A DNA stretch of 64,000 nt from Craurococcus roseus (GCF_039523795.1 NZ_BAAAFZ010000007.1:1-64000), one strand, 5' to 3'. Positions 53,642 through 62,141 are shown, counted from the stretch's first letter. Notes: a model not told the origin generated them from the sequence alone. Numbers and translations are program-made.

Positions 53642-53887
53642 ATGGAAGACGCGCCGCCCGACCGCTTGGCCGCGGACCCGAAGAGCCCTTACTACGACGC
53701 CGCCCTGCTCGAACGGGGGGTGGGCGTGCGCTTTAAGGGCGTCGAGAAGACCAACGTGATGGAGTACTGCGTCAGCGAGGGGTGGGTCCGGCTGTCCGTC
53801 GGCAAGGGCGTGGACAGGACCGGCGCGCCGCTCACGGTCAAGGTGCAGGGGACGGTCGAACCCTACTTCCGCGGCGCACCGCCGTAA
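53642..53887 (+). CDS. DUF3297 family protein
   Basis: An 81-residue protein matching DUF3297: PPDRLAADPKSPYYDAALLERGVGVRFKGVEKTNVMEYCVSEGWVRLSVGKGVDRTGAPLTVKVQGTVEPYF is essentially the whole family in one domain. It is a small soluble protein conserved in Proteobacteria, of unknown role (sometimes labelled glutathione-peroxidase-like without support). Confidence 0.87.
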   Translation: MEDAPPDRLAADPKSPYYDAALLERGVGVRFKGVEKTNVMEYCVSEGWVRLSVGKGVDRTGAPLTVKVQGTVEPYFRGAPP

Positions 53888-53982
53888 CGGCGGCCGAGGG
53901 ACGCCCCCCCCTGGAAAAGCGGCTCGGGCTGGGCGCCTGACCCGCCCGCGATCCCAGGCCGGCAACGGGCCCGGGCGAAGAG

Positions 53983-54059
53983 TGGCGCGCCCGAAGAGAT
54001 TCGAACTCCTGACCCCCAGATTCGTAGTCTGGTGCTCTATCCAGCTGAGCTACGGGCGC
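53983..54059 (-). tRNA. tRNA-Arg (ACG)
   Basis: GCGCCCG acceptor pairs with CGGGCGC, discriminator G, CCA encoded (plus-strand TGG at 53983). D arm GTAGCTCAGCTGGATAGAGC, anticodon stem CCAGA/TCTGG with loop CTACGAA (anticodon ACG, read as ICG), T arm GGAGTTCGAATCTCTTC-like. Confidence 0.96.
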
Positions 54060-54072
54060 CCTTGGGGGAGCG

Positions 54073-54101
54073 GGAATAGCCGAGCGGCCCCGGCGGCGCA
54101 A
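54073..54101 (-). promoter_or_regulatory. promoter of tRNA-Arg
   Basis: Minus strand TTGCGC (54096-54101), 17-bp spacer, TATTCC (54073-54078), just upstream of the tRNA. Confidence 0.5.
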
Positions 54102-54133
54102 CCCCGCCTGCGCAACCCCAACCGGCGCCCTCG

Positions 54134-55246
54134 TCAGGCCGCCGCCTTGTCCAGTTCGCGCAGCAGCGCCTCCCCCATCACGCCGGTGCCCACGCGCGCC
54201 ATGCCGGGCTGCATGATGTCGGCGGTGCGCATGCCGCCCGCCAGAACCCGCCCGATCGCGTCCTCGATGAGCTTGGCGTCCTCCTCCATGCCGAAGGACC
54301 AGCGCAGCAGCATGGCGAAGGAGAGCACCTGGGCCAGCGGGTTGGCGACGCCCTTGCCGGCGATGTCGGGCGCGGAGCCGTGGACCGGCTCGTAGAGGGC
54401 GTTGCGGCGGCCGTCCGGCCCCACGGCGCCGAGCGTCGCCGAGGGCAGCATGCCGATCGAGCCGGTGAGCGCCGCGGCGAGGTCGGAAAGCAGGTCGCCG
54501 AACAGGTTGCTGCCCAGGATCACGTCGAACTGCTTGGGCCGGGCGCAGAGCTGCATGGCGCAGTTGTCGGCGTACATGTGCTGGAGTTCGACATCCGGGT
54601 ACTCGGCCTTGCCTACCTCCGACACCACCGCCCGCCACAGGCGGCCGGACTGCATGACGTTGGCCTTCTCGACGCTGGTGACGTGGTTGCGGCGGCTGCG
54701 CGCCAGGTCGAAGGCGACGCGGGCGACGCGGGCGATCTCGTCCTCGGTGTAGACCTCGGTGTCGACGCCGCGCCGCTTGCCGTCCGGCCCGGTCTCGATG
54801 CCGCGCGGCTCGCCGAAGTAGATGCCGCCGGTGGACTCACGCACGATCATGACGTCGAGGCCGCGCACCAGGTCGGGCTTGAGCGAGGAGGCGTTCACCA
54901 AGGGGTCGAGCACCACCGCCGGGCGCAGGTTGGCGAAGAGGCCGAGGTCCTTGCGGAGCCGGAGGATGCCGAGTTCGGGGCGCTGCTCGAAAGGCAGCGC
55001 ATCCCACTTCGGGCCGCCGACGCTGCCGAACAGCACCGCGTCTGCGGCGCGGGCCTTCTCCACCGTCCCGTCCGGACAGGGCGAGCCGGTGGCGTCCAGC
55101 GCGGCGCCGCCGACCAAGCCGTCCTGCACGTCGAAGGAAACGCGGCGGCGGTGGGCCATCCAGTCGATGAGGCGGCGCACCTCGCGCATCACCTCGGGCC
55201 CGATGCCGTCGCCTGGGAGGATGAGGAGCTTCTTGTTGGCCGTCAT
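54134..55246 (-). CDS. leuB: 3-isopropylmalate dehydrogenase
   Basis: A 370-residue NAD-dependent decarboxylating dehydrogenase. ILPGDGIGPEVMREVRRLIDWM, RESTGGIYFGEPRG (substrate Arg/Tyr), VEKANVM (catalytic Lys), YADNCAMQL and EPVHGSAPDIAGKGVANPLAQVLSFAMLLRWSF are all present. Third step of leucine synthesis. Last gene of the leuC-leuD-leuB group, 41 bp after leuD. Confidence 0.96.
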   Translation of the reverse strand: MTANKKLLILPGDGIGPEVMREVRRLIDWMAHRRRVSFDVQDGLVGGAALDATGSPCPDGTVEKARAADAVLFGSVGGPKWDALPFEQRPELGILRLRKDLGLFANLRPAVVLDPLVNASSLKPDLVRGLDVMIVRESTGGIYFGEPRGIETGPDGKRRGVDTEVYTEDEIARVARVAFDLARSRRNHVTSVEKANVMQSGRLWRAVVSEVGKAEYPDVELQHMYADNCAMQLCARPKQFDVILGSNLFGDLLSDLAAALTGSIGMLPSATLGAVGPDGRRNALYEPVHGSAPDIAGKGVANPLAQVLSFAMLLRWSFGMEEDAKLIEDAIGRVLAGGMRTADIMQPGMARVGTGVMGEALLRELDKAAA

Positions 55247-55287
55247 GTCCGGTCTCCTCCCACTGGCGCGCCCCTCTGGCGCCGCGG

Positions 55288-55899
55288 TCAGCCCGCGAGC
55301 CAGGGTTGCGCGGTCTTGCGTTTCGCTTCGAAGGCGTCGATGGCGGCGGCGTGCTGGAGCGTCTGGCCGATGTCGTCCAGGCCGTTCAGCAACAGGTGCT
55401 TGCGGAGCGGGTCCACCTCGAAGTGGATCTCCTCGCCGTTCGGCCGCACCACCACCTGCCGCTCCAGGTCCACCGTGATGCGCGCGTTGGCGCCGAGGCG
55501 CGCGTCCTCCATCAGCTTATCGCAGACCTCGCGCGGCAGGCGCACCGGCAGGATGCCGTTCTTGTAGCAGTTGTTGTTGAAGATGTCGGCGAAGTCGGGC
55601 GCGATGACGCAGCGGATGCCGAAGTCGAGCAGCGCCCAGGGCGCGTGCTCGCGCGACGAGCCGCAGCCGAAATTCTCGTGGGCGACCAGGATTTCGGCGT
55701 TGCGGTAGGGCGGCCGGTTCAGCACGAAGTCCGGGTTCTCCGAGCCGTCCTCGCGGAAGCGCATGGTGTAGAACAGGTTCTTGCCGAAGCCGCTGCGGCT
55801 GATGGACTTCAGGAAGCGCGCCGGGATGATCTTGTCCGTGTCCACGTTGGCCATGGGCAGCGGCGCGGCGACGCCGGTGAGCGTGGTGAAGGGCTGCAT
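55288..55899 (-). CDS. leuD: 3-isopropylmalate dehydratase small subunit
   Basis: A 203-residue aconitase swivel domain. VDTDKIIPARFLKSISRSGFGKNLF and ENFGCGSSREHAPWALLDFGIRCVIAPDFADIFNNNCYKNGILPV are the LeuD motifs. Pairs with LeuC to isomerise 2- to 3-isopropylmalate. Its ATG shares one base with the leuC stop (TGATG), ensuring balanced translation. Confidence 0.96.
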   Translation of the reverse strand: MQPFTTLTGVAAPLPMANVDTDKIIPARFLKSISRSGFGKNLFYTMRFREDGSENPDFVLNRPPYRNAEILVAHENFGCGSSREHAPWALLDFGIRCVIAPDFADIFNNNCYKNGILPVRLPREVCDKLMEDARLGANARITVDLERQVVVRPNGEEIHFEVDPLRKHLLLNGLDDIGQTLQHAAAIDAFEAKRKTAQPWLAG

Positions 55900-57332
55900 C
55901 ACGCGGCCTCCCCTTTCGGCTGCCAGTCGCGCACGTCGGCCAGCTTGCCGGCGAGCGCCGCCGCCGCGGCCATGGCGGGCGAGAGCAGGTGCGTGCGGCC
56001 GCCGGGGCCTTGGCGCCCCTCGAAGTTGCGGTTGGAGGTGCTGGCGCAGCGCTGGCCCGGCTTGAGCTTGTCCGGGTTCATGCCGAGGCACATGGAGCAC
56101 CCGGCCTCGCGCCACTCGAAGCCGGCCTCGCGCAGGACGCGGTCCAGGCCCTCCTGCTCCGCCTGCTTCTTCACCAAGCCCGAGCCGGGCACCACCATGG
56201 CGCGCACGCCGTCGGCCACCTTGCGGCCGCGGGCGACGGCGGCGGCGGCGCGGATGTCCTCGATGCGGCTGTTGGTGCAGGACCCGATGAAGACCACGTC
56301 CACCGGCAGGTCCTGCAGGCGCTGGCCGGGCTGGAGGCCCATGTACTCCAGCATGCGGCGGAGCTGGGCGCGGCGCGCTTCGTCCGTGGCCTCCTGCGGG
56401 TCCGGCACCGCGCCGGTGATCGGCAGCACGTCTTCCGGGCTGGTGCCCCAGGTGACCTGCGGCGCGATGGCGTGGGCGTCCAGCTGCACCTCGCGGTCGA
56501 AGCGAGCGCCTTCGTCGGTGGGCAGGGTGCGCCACCAGCGCAGCGCTTGTTCGAACGCTTCGCCCTTGGGACCGTGCGGCGTCCTGGCGATGTAGTCGAA
56601 GGTGGTCTGGTCGGGGGCGATCATGCCGGCGCGGGCGCCGCCCTCGATGGACATGTTGCACACCGTCATGCGCCCGGCCATGTCGAGGGCGCGGATGGCG
56701 TCGCCGGCGTACTCGACCACGTGGCCGGTGCCGCCGGCGGTGCCGATCTTGCCGATGATCGCCAGCACGATGTCCTTGGCGGAGCAGCCGAACGCCAGGT
56801 TCCCGTCCACGTTGACCCGCATGTTCTTGGCGGGCTTCTGGAGCAGCGTTTGCGTCGCCAGCACGTGCTCGACCTCGGAGGTGCCGATGCCGAAGGCAAG
56901 GGCGCCCATGGCGCCGTGCGTGCTCGTGTGGCTGTCGCCGCACACGATGGTCATGCCGGGCAAGGAGCGGCCCAGCTCCGGGCCGATGATGTGGACGATG
57001 CCCTGCCGGTCGCTCAGCAAGGGGATGTAGGGCACGCCGAACTCGGAAACGTTGCGCTCCAGCGTCTCCACCTGGAGGCGGCTCTCGGCGTCGTCGATGC
57101 CGGTGCGGCGCGTGCTGTCCGTGGCGATGTTGTGGTCCACCACCGCCAGCGTCGCCTCCGGCCGGCGCACCTTGCGCCCGGCGGCGCGCAGGCCCTCGAA
57201 GGCCTGCGGCGTCGTCACCTCGTGGGTGAGGTGCAGGTCGATGTAGAGCAGCGCCGTGCCGTCCGGGAGGGTGTCCACCACGTGGGCGGCCCAGATCTTG
57301 TCGAAGAGCGTGCGCGGCGCTTGCGCTGGCAT
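55899..57332 (-). CDS. leuC: 3-isopropylmalate dehydratase large subunit
   Basis: A 477-residue aconitase-family subunit. The 4Fe-4S cysteines lie in VFIGSCTNSRIEDIRAA and REAGCSMCLGMNPDKL. CGDSHTSTHGAMGALAFGIGTSEVEHVLATQTL and the leading ARTLFDKIWAAHVV-like start (here PRTLFDKIWAAHVVD) are typical. It follows rplS by only 34 bp, so it is probably read through from the ribosomal operon. No leader peptide rich in Leu codons is visible in the gap. Confidence 0.96.
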   Translation of the reverse strand: MPAQAPRTLFDKIWAAHVVDTLPDGTALLYIDLHLTHEVTTPQAFEGLRAAGRKVRRPEATLAVVDHNIATDSTRRTGIDDAESRLQVETLERNVSEFGVPYIPLLSDRQGIVHIIGPELGRSLPGMTIVCGDSHTSTHGAMGALAFGIGTSEVEHVLATQTLLQKPAKNMRVNVDGNLAFGCSAKDIVLAIIGKIGTAGGTGHVVEYAGDAIRALDMAGRMTVCNMSIEGGARAGMIAPDQTTFDYIARTPHGPKGEAFEQALRWWRTLPTDEGARFDREVQLDAHAIAPQVTWGTSPEDVLPITGAVPDPQEATDEARRAQLRRMLEYMGLQPGQRLQDLPVDVVFIGSCTNSRIEDIRAAAAVARGRKVADGVRAMVVPGSGLVKKQAEQEGLDRVLREAGFEWREAGCSMCLGMNPDKLKPGQRCASTSNRNFEGRQGPGGRTHLLSPAMAAAAALAGKLADVRDWQPKGEAA

Positions 57333-57366
57333 CGGCGGAGTGTCCTCGTCGTTTCGGTGCTTGGGT

Positions 57367-57807
57367 TCAGCCCTGTTGCGGCTGTTCGGTGGACTCGGGC
57401 GCGGCGGCCGCGGTCGCGTTCGCCTTGGCGGCCGCCGTAGCCTTGTTGTCGGCCGCGCGCTCCTGGATGCGGGCCGACTTCCCGGTGCGGCCACGGAGGT
57501 AGTACAGCTTCGCGCGCCGCACCTTGCCGCGCCGCACCACCACGATCTCCGCGACGGAGGGCGAGTAGAGCGGGAACACGCGCTCCACGCCCTCGCCGTA
57601 GGAGAGCTTGCGCACGGTGAAGTTGCTGTTCACGCCGCGGTTGGAGCGCGCGATCACCACGCCCTCGTAGGCCTGGAGGCGGGTGCGCTCGCCTTCCACC
57701 ACGCGCACCATCACGCGCACGGTGTCGCCGGGGTCGAACTCCGGCACGGCGCGGGCGGCGAGGAGCCGGGCCTGCTGGTCCGCCTCGAATTGCTGCAACA
57801 GGTTCAT
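57367..57807 (-). CDS. rplS: 50S ribosomal protein L19
   Basis: A 146-residue L19. FDPGDTVRVMVRVVEGERTRLQAYEGVVIARSNRGVNSNFTVRKLSYGEGVERVFPLYSP is the family core, ending RRGKVRRAKLYYLRGRTGKSARIQER. About 30 Ala/Gln-rich residues extend beyond the usual ~115-residue length. Lies 25 bp after trmD in the classic rpsP-rimM-trmD-rplS order. Confidence 0.96.
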   Translation of the reverse strand: MNLLQQFEADQQARLLAARAVPEFDPGDTVRVMVRVVEGERTRLQAYEGVVIARSNRGVNSNFTVRKLSYGEGVERVFPLYSPSVAEIVVVRRGKVRRAKLYYLRGRTGKSARIQERAADNKATAAAKANATAAAAPESTEQPQQG

Positions 57808-57832
57808 GGGTAAGGTCCTTCTCGCGTTCGGT

Positions 57833-58606
57833 TTAGGCGGCGTCGGGGCGGGCGGCAAGCGATGGCGGCGGCGCCGTCCCCTCTCCCGCGACGGTTGGAG
57901 TCGGTTGGGCACGGCGCGCCCACAGGTCGGGGCGTCGTTCCCGCGTCACGCGCTCGGCCTCGGCGCGGCGCCAGCGGGAGACGCCGGCGTGGTGGCCGGA
58001 CAGCAGCACCTCCGGCACGCGGAGGCCGTTCCACTCGGCCGGGCGGGTGTAATGCGGATACTCCAGGAGGCCGTCCGCGGCGGGCGCGAAGCTCTCCTCC
58101 TCGGCGCTCTCGGCGGCGCCCATGACGCCGGGCAGGAGGCGCACGCAGGCGTCGAGCAGGACCATCGCGGCCGTCTCGCCGCCGGACAGGACGTAGTCGC
58201 CTATCGAGATCTCGCGCATCCCGCGCGCCTCGACCACCCGCTGGTCCACGCCCTCGTACCGGCCGCAGAGCAGCACGGCGCCGGGGCCGGCGGCGAGGTC
58301 GCGCACGACGGCTTGCGTGAGCGGCTCGCCGCGCGGCGTGAGCGCCACCAGGGGGCGGTTCGGCCCCTCGGCCAGCGCCGCTTCGCAAGCGGCGTCCACC
58401 ACGTCCGGGCGCAGCACCATGCCGGCGCCGCCGCCGAAAGGCGTATCGTCCACGCTGCGGTGGCGGCCGATGCCGAAAGGGCGCATGTCGAGCGCGTCGA
58501 GGCGCCAGAGCCCTTCGCGCAGGCCGCGCCCGGCGAGGGACGCGCCGAGCGGGCCGGGGAACACCTCGGGGAAGAGGGTGAGGACGGTCGCGCGCCACGG
58601 GGTCAT
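57833..58606 (-). CDS. trmD: tRNA (guanine37-N1)-methyltransferase
   Basis: A 257-residue SPOUT enzyme. VLTLFPEVFPGPLGASLAGRGL, DTPFGGGAGMVLRPDVV, LLCGRYEGVDQRV, ISIGDYVLSGGETAAMVLLDA (trefoil-knot AdoMet site) and EYPHYTRPAEWNGLRVPEVLLSGHHA are canonical. Methylates G37 to prevent frameshifts. Its ATG overlaps the rimM stop (ATGA). Confidence 0.96.
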   Translation of the reverse strand: MTPWRATVLTLFPEVFPGPLGASLAGRGLREGLWRLDALDMRPFGIGRHRSVDDTPFGGGAGMVLRPDVVDAACEAALAEGPNRPLVALTPRGEPLTQAVVRDLAAGPGAVLLCGRYEGVDQRVVEARGMREISIGDYVLSGGETAAMVLLDACVRLLPGVMGAAESAEEESFAPAADGLLEYPHYTRPAEWNGLRVPEVLLSGHHAGVSRWRRAEAERVTRERRPDLWARRAQPTPTVAGEGTAPPPSLAARPDAA

Positions 58607-59127
58607 GCCGCAGCTTCCTCGTCCGGGGGCGGCGGCGCGGCTGTTTCTTCGGGCGGTTCGACCACCACCCGCCCGGCCGCCACGTCCACCACCGGTACGC
58701 AGGCGCGGGTGAAGGGCACGAAGCGTTCCCCCCGCGGGCCGTCCAGCACGAGAAAGGCTCCGGCGCCGTTGTCCTCCACCGAGCGGACGCGGCCGAGCGG
58801 CTCGGCCGCGGCGGTTTCGGCGCGCAGGCCGACCAGGTCGGCGAGGTAGAACTCGTCCTCGTCCGGCGGCGGCAGGCTGGCGCGCTCCACGTAGAGCCGG
58901 GCGCCGGTCAGGCGCGCCGCCGCGTCGCGGTCTTCCACGCCCTCCACGCGGGCGAGGCCGTCCGAGAGGAGGGTGAGCGCGAAGCGGCGTTGTCCCGTCT
59001 CGTCCGTGAGCGGGCCATAGGAGGCGATGGCGGCGGGGTCGGCGGTGAAGGAGCGCAGCTTGACGAGGCCGCGCACGCCGTGCGGCCGGCCGATCTCGCC
59101 CACCAGGATGCGCCCCGCCGGAGCCAC
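58603..59127 (-). CDS. rimM: 16S rRNA processing protein RimM
   Basis: A 174-residue two-domain protein starting at GTG 59127 (read as VGEIGRPHGVRGLVKLRSF...). The PRC barrel follows DEFYLADLVGLRAE...LGRVRSVEDNGAGAFLVLDG and ends VPFTRACVPVVDVAAGRVVV. The Pro/Glu-rich tail is unusual in composition but common in GC-rich species. Assists 30S head assembly with S19. Coupled to trmD. Confidence 0.94.
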   Translation of the reverse strand: MAPAGRILVGEIGRPHGVRGLVKLRSFTADPAAIASYGPLTDETGQRRFALTLLSDGLARVEGVEDRDAAARLTGARLYVERASLPPPDEDEFYLADLVGLRAETAAAEPLGRVRSVEDNGAGAFLVLDGPRGERFVPFTRACVPVVDVAAGRVVVEPPEETAAPPPPDEEAAA

Positions 59128-59149
59128 CTTTCAGCCCCTCCCCCGTTCC

Positions 59150-59494
59150 TCAGCCCGCGGAGGCGGCCGCGGCAGCGGCGGCGCGCTCCTGCGCCTTCTT
59201 CTTCGGCGCGGACTGCTTCGGCTGCTCGCGGATCACCGGCATCGGGGCGAGGCCGGCCTTGCCGAGGAACTTGGCCACGCGGTCGGTCGCCAGCGCGCCC
59301 TGGCCCATCCAGTGCTTGATGCGCTCGTCCTGCAGGCGCACGCGGTCGGCGTGCTCGGACGGCAGCATCGGGTTGTAGGAGCCGATCTTCTCGATGAAGC
59401 GGCCGTCGCGCGGCGAGCGGCTGTCGGCCACCACGATGTGGTAGTAGGGGCGCTTCTTGGCGCCGGCGCGGGCGAGGCGGATCTTGAGGCCCAT
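59150..59494 (-). CDS. rpsP: 30S ribosomal protein S16
   Basis: A 114-residue S16. KIRLARAGAKKRPYYHIVVADSRSPRDGRFIEKIGSYNP and DERIKHWMGQGALATDRVAKFLGKAGL are the family core. The lysine/alanine-rich C-terminal tail makes it longer than E. coli S16 (82 residues). Sits between ffh and rimM. Confidence 0.96.
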   Translation of the reverse strand: MGLKIRLARAGAKKRPYYHIVVADSRSPRDGRFIEKIGSYNPMLPSEHADRVRLQDERIKHWMGQGALATDRVAKFLGKAGLAPMPVIREQPKQSAPKKKAQERAAAAAAASAG

Positions 59495-59533
59495 GGGTTC
59501 TCCGGGTGCTCCTTGGTTGGTTCGCGTTGCTGT

Positions 59534-60934
59534 TCAGAACGGGCGCCGGCCGCCGCCGGGGGGCTGCATGCCCTTGGGCATCAGCGCCGCGAGGCCGCCG
59601 CGCATCATCCCTTTCTGCCCCATCTTGTTCATCCGCTTCATCATCGCGGACATGTCGTCGAACTGCTTCAGCAGCCGGTTCACCTCCTGCACGGTGGTGC
59701 CGGCGCCGGCGGCGATGCGGCGCTTGCGCGACGCCTTGATGATGTCGGGCGTCCGCCGCTCCTTGGGCGTCATGGAGCCGATGATGGCGGCGTGGCGCTT
59801 GAGGATGGTGTTGTCGAGGTTCGCGTCCTCGATCTGCTGCTTCATCCTGCCCACGCCGGGCAGCATGCCGAGGATTCCGGACAGGCTGCCCATCTTGCCG
59901 ATCTGCTTGAGCTGGCTCGCGTAGTCCTCCAGGTCGAACTTGCCCTTCTGCATCTTGGCGGCGAGCTTCTCGGCCTCGTCGCGGTCGATGGTCTCCGCGG
60001 CGCGCTCGACCAGGGAGACGATGTCGCCCATGCCGAGGATGCGGCCGGCGATGCGGTCCGGGTGGAAGTCCTCCAGCGCGTCCTGCTTCTCGCCGGCGCC
60101 GAGCAGCTTGATGGGGGCGCCAGTGATCTGGCGCATGGAAAGAGCCGCCCCGCCGCGGGCGTCGCCGTCCACGCGCGTCATGACGATGCCGGTGACGCCG
60201 ACGCGCTCCTGGAAGGCGCGGGCGGTGTTCACCGCGTCCTGGCCGGTCATGGCGTCAACGACCAGAAGCGTCTCGTGCGGGCGCGCCTGGGCCTTCACCG
60301 CCGCGACCTCGCCCATCAGCGCCTCGTCGATGGCCAGCCGCCCGGCGGTGTCGAGGACCACCACGTCGTAGAGTTCGCGCCGGCCCACGTCCATGGCGCG
60401 GGCGGCGATCTCCAAAGGCGTCTGGCCGGGGACGATGGGCAGGCTGGCGACGCCCGCCTGCTGCGCGAGCTGGGCGAGCTGGAGCTGCGCGGCGGGGCGC
60501 TGCACGTCGAGGGACGCCAGCAGCACCTTCTTGCGGTCGCGGTTCTTGAGGCGCAGCGCGATCTTGCCGGAGGTCGTGGTCTTGCCCGAGCCCTGGAGGC
60601 CGACCATCAGGATCGGCACCGGCGACGGGGCGCTGAGGTCCAGGCCGGAGGGCGCCGGGGTCTCGCCGCCGCCGCCCAACGCCTCCACGATGGCGTCGTT
60701 GACGATCTTGACGACCTGCTGGGCGGGCGAGACGGAGCGGATCACCTCCTGGCCGACCGCGCGCTCGCGCACCTTGGCGACGAGGTCCTTCACCACGGGC
60801 AGCGCGACGTCGGCCTCCAGCAGCGCCACGCGGACTTCGCGCAGCGCTTCGGACACGTCGGCTTCCGACAGCGCGCCGCGGCGGCGCAGCCGGTCGAACA
60901 CGCCGTTCAGCTTGGAGGAGAGCGCTTCGAACAT
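59534..60934 (-). CDS. ffh: signal recognition particle protein
   Basis: A 466-residue SRP54 homologue. N domain, then G domain with GLQGSGKTTTSGKIALRLK (G1), LDVQRPAAQLQL, VVLDTAGRLAIDEALMGEVAAVK (G3) and TRVDGDARGGAALSMRQI. The Met-rich M domain ends MMKRMNKMGQKGMMRGGLAALMPKGM. Binds signal sequences and SRP RNA. First gene of the ffh-rpsP-rimM-trmD-rplS-leuCDB series, behind a strong-looking promoter and a ~360-nt leader. Confidence 0.96.
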   Translation of the reverse strand: MFEALSSKLNGVFDRLRRRGALSEADVSEALREVRVALLEADVALPVVKDLVAKVRERAVGQEVIRSVSPAQQVVKIVNDAIVEALGGGGETPAPSGLDLSAPSPVPILMVGLQGSGKTTTSGKIALRLKNRDRKKVLLASLDVQRPAAQLQLAQLAQQAGVASLPIVPGQTPLEIAARAMDVGRRELYDVVVLDTAGRLAIDEALMGEVAAVKAQARPHETLLVVDAMTGQDAVNTARAFQERVGVTGIVMTRVDGDARGGAALSMRQITGAPIKLLGAGEKQDALEDFHPDRIAGRILGMGDIVSLVERAAETIDRDEAEKLAAKMQKGKFDLEDYASQLKQIGKMGSLSGILGMLPGVGRMKQQIEDANLDNTILKRHAAIIGSMTPKERRTPDIIKASRKRRIAAGAGTTVQEVNRLLKQFDDMSAMMKRMNKMGQKGMMRGGLAALMPKGMQPPGGGRRPF

Positions 60935-60993
60935 GGCGGGTGGCCTACCTCACCCGCCGCGCGGGCCTGGGCGGGCTCGCCGGACGGCGAACC

Positions 60994-61021
60994 GCCATTC
61001 TGCCCAATCCGGACGAATGCC
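60994..61021 (-). repeat. degenerate intergenic repeat, copy C
   Basis: Minus-strand core ATTCGTCCGGATTGGGCAGA, related to copies A and B near ycgN. It lies 60 nt before the ffh start codon. Confidence 0.5.
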
Positions 61022-61073
61022 GCAGGCCGTCGTCACCGCCGGCGTTGCCGTCGTGCTGTGGCCCGCGCCCCGT

Positions 61074-61096
61074 CTTTTGCGGCATTCGGACAAATC
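61074..61096 (-). repeat. degenerate intergenic repeat, copy D
   Basis: Minus-strand core ATTTGTCCGAATGCCGCAAA, 77 bp from copy C, in the same orientation; close to the 81-bp spacing of A and B. Confidence 0.5.
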
Positions 61097-61304
61097 CCTC
61101 AGGCGCGACGGAACGCACGGCAGTTGGGGTCATCCCAGGATGCGCTGCTGTTTCGCCCATCGTGGCCTCGTGGCGGCGGGTGAACGCCGGTGCTTGCCGA
61201 TGCCCCAAGACGGAACGCGCCGCTGCGCGAACACTCGCGGAGCGGCGGAGCCGACCGCGCGAAGGCGGACGACCGATCGGCCGGGACTATCCCGGTGATC
61301 GATT

Positions 61305-61333
61305 TTTGTAGCCGAAACAACGTTCTGTGTCAA
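61305..61333 (-). promoter_or_regulatory. strong sigma-70 promoter before ffh
   Basis: Minus strand TTGACA (61328-61333), 17-bp spacer, TACAAA (61305-61310): five or six of six matches at each hexamer. Predicted start near 61298; the RNA would begin with a CCGGGA-tag-TCCCGG hairpin. Confidence 0.7.
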
Positions 61334-61504
61334 GAACCCGCATGGCACGCCATCATCGGCGACGCGGGGGCTCGTCTCCGATCTCGGCTGGGTACGAATG
61401 TTCACCGCGAGCGTCCCGGGTCCACCGCAGGTAGCCCCAAACACCGAACGGGAGGAGTACGGCGGCTTTCGTCCTCCGTTACGGACGCAAGGTCGGCAGC
61501 GCCG

Positions 61505-62044
61505 CTACTTCGGCGCTAGCACCATGATCATCTGGCGATTCTCGAGCCGGGGCATCTGCTCGACCTTGATGGTCTCGCCGAGCTCCTGGCGGATGCGCTC
61601 CAGCACCTTGATGCCGAGGTCCTGGTGGGCCATCTCGCGGCCGCGGAAGCGCAGCGTCACCTTCACCTTGTCGCCCTCGCCTATGAAAGACTTCATCGCG
61701 CGCATCTTCACGTCGTAGTCGTGGTCGTCGATGTTCGGACGGACCTTGACCTCTTTGATCTCGACTACTTTCTGCTTCTTCCGGGCCTCGTTTGCCTTCT
61801 TCTGCTGCTCGTACTTGTATTTGCCGTAGTCGAGGATCTTGACGACCGGCGGCACGGCGTTCGGGCTGATCTCCAAAAGGTCGAGCCCGGCGTCGTAAGC
61901 GCGCGTCAGCGCATCCCGCGCCGACATCACGCCGAGCATCTCGCCGTCCTGGTCGATGAGCCGCACCTGCGGCACGCGGATGTCCTCGTTGACGCGCGGC
62001 CCATCGCGCGGCGGCAATTGGTTGGGCATCGGGCCTCTGGCTAT
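61505..62044 (-). CDS. infC: translation initiation factor IF-3
   Basis: IF-3 with both domains: RVPQVRLIDQDGEMLGVMSARDAL, DLLEISPNAVPPVVKILDYGKYKYEQQKK (N domain) and VKVRPNIDDHDYDVKMRAMKSFI...VTLRFRGREMAHQDLGIKVLERI...RQMIMVLAPK (C domain). An ATG at 62029 gives 174 residues. However, an AGGAG (62053-62057) sits 8 nt before an in-frame ATA at 62042-62044 and 23 nt before the ATG. Because IF-3 genes are known to use rare starts (AUU in E. coli) for autoregulation, the AUA start (179 residues) is given here. The AGAGG only 4 nt before the ATG keeps the ATG start possible. Confidence 0.9.
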   Translation of the reverse strand: MARGPMPNQLPPRDGPRVNEDIRVPQVRLIDQDGEMLGVMSARDALTRAYDAGLDLLEISPNAVPPVVKILDYGKYKYEQQKKANEARKKQKVVEIKEVKVRPNIDDHDYDVKMRAMKSFIGEGDKVKVTLRFRGREMAHQDLGIKVLERIRQELGETIKVEQMPRLENRQMIMVLAPK

Positions 62045-62079
62045 GGTGGCGGCTCCTGCTGTGGTGGTCTGGTCGCCAT

Positions 62080-62108
62080 TCTATGGGACGCCGCCCCGGC
62101 CGCTGCAA
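62080..62108 (-). promoter_or_regulatory. promoter of infC
   Basis: Minus strand TTGCAG (62103-62108), 17-bp spacer, CATAGA (62080-62085). The RNA would start about 30 nt before the AUA codon with the Shine-Dalgarno in between. Confidence 0.5.
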
Positions 62109-62141
62109 CTGTCGTGAGCGCGGGCGGGCGCCGGAGCCCGC

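Larger units (their letters stand above)
60935..61504. other. 570-bp non-coding region upstream of ffh
   Basis: Between ffh and infC, both on the minus strand. It contains a near-consensus minus-strand promoter (61305-61333), a CCGGGA/TCCCGG hairpin just after the predicted start, and two repeat elements (60994-61021, 61074-61096). No coding frame is convincing. It is either a long ffh leader or holds a small RNA gene. Confidence 0.55.
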
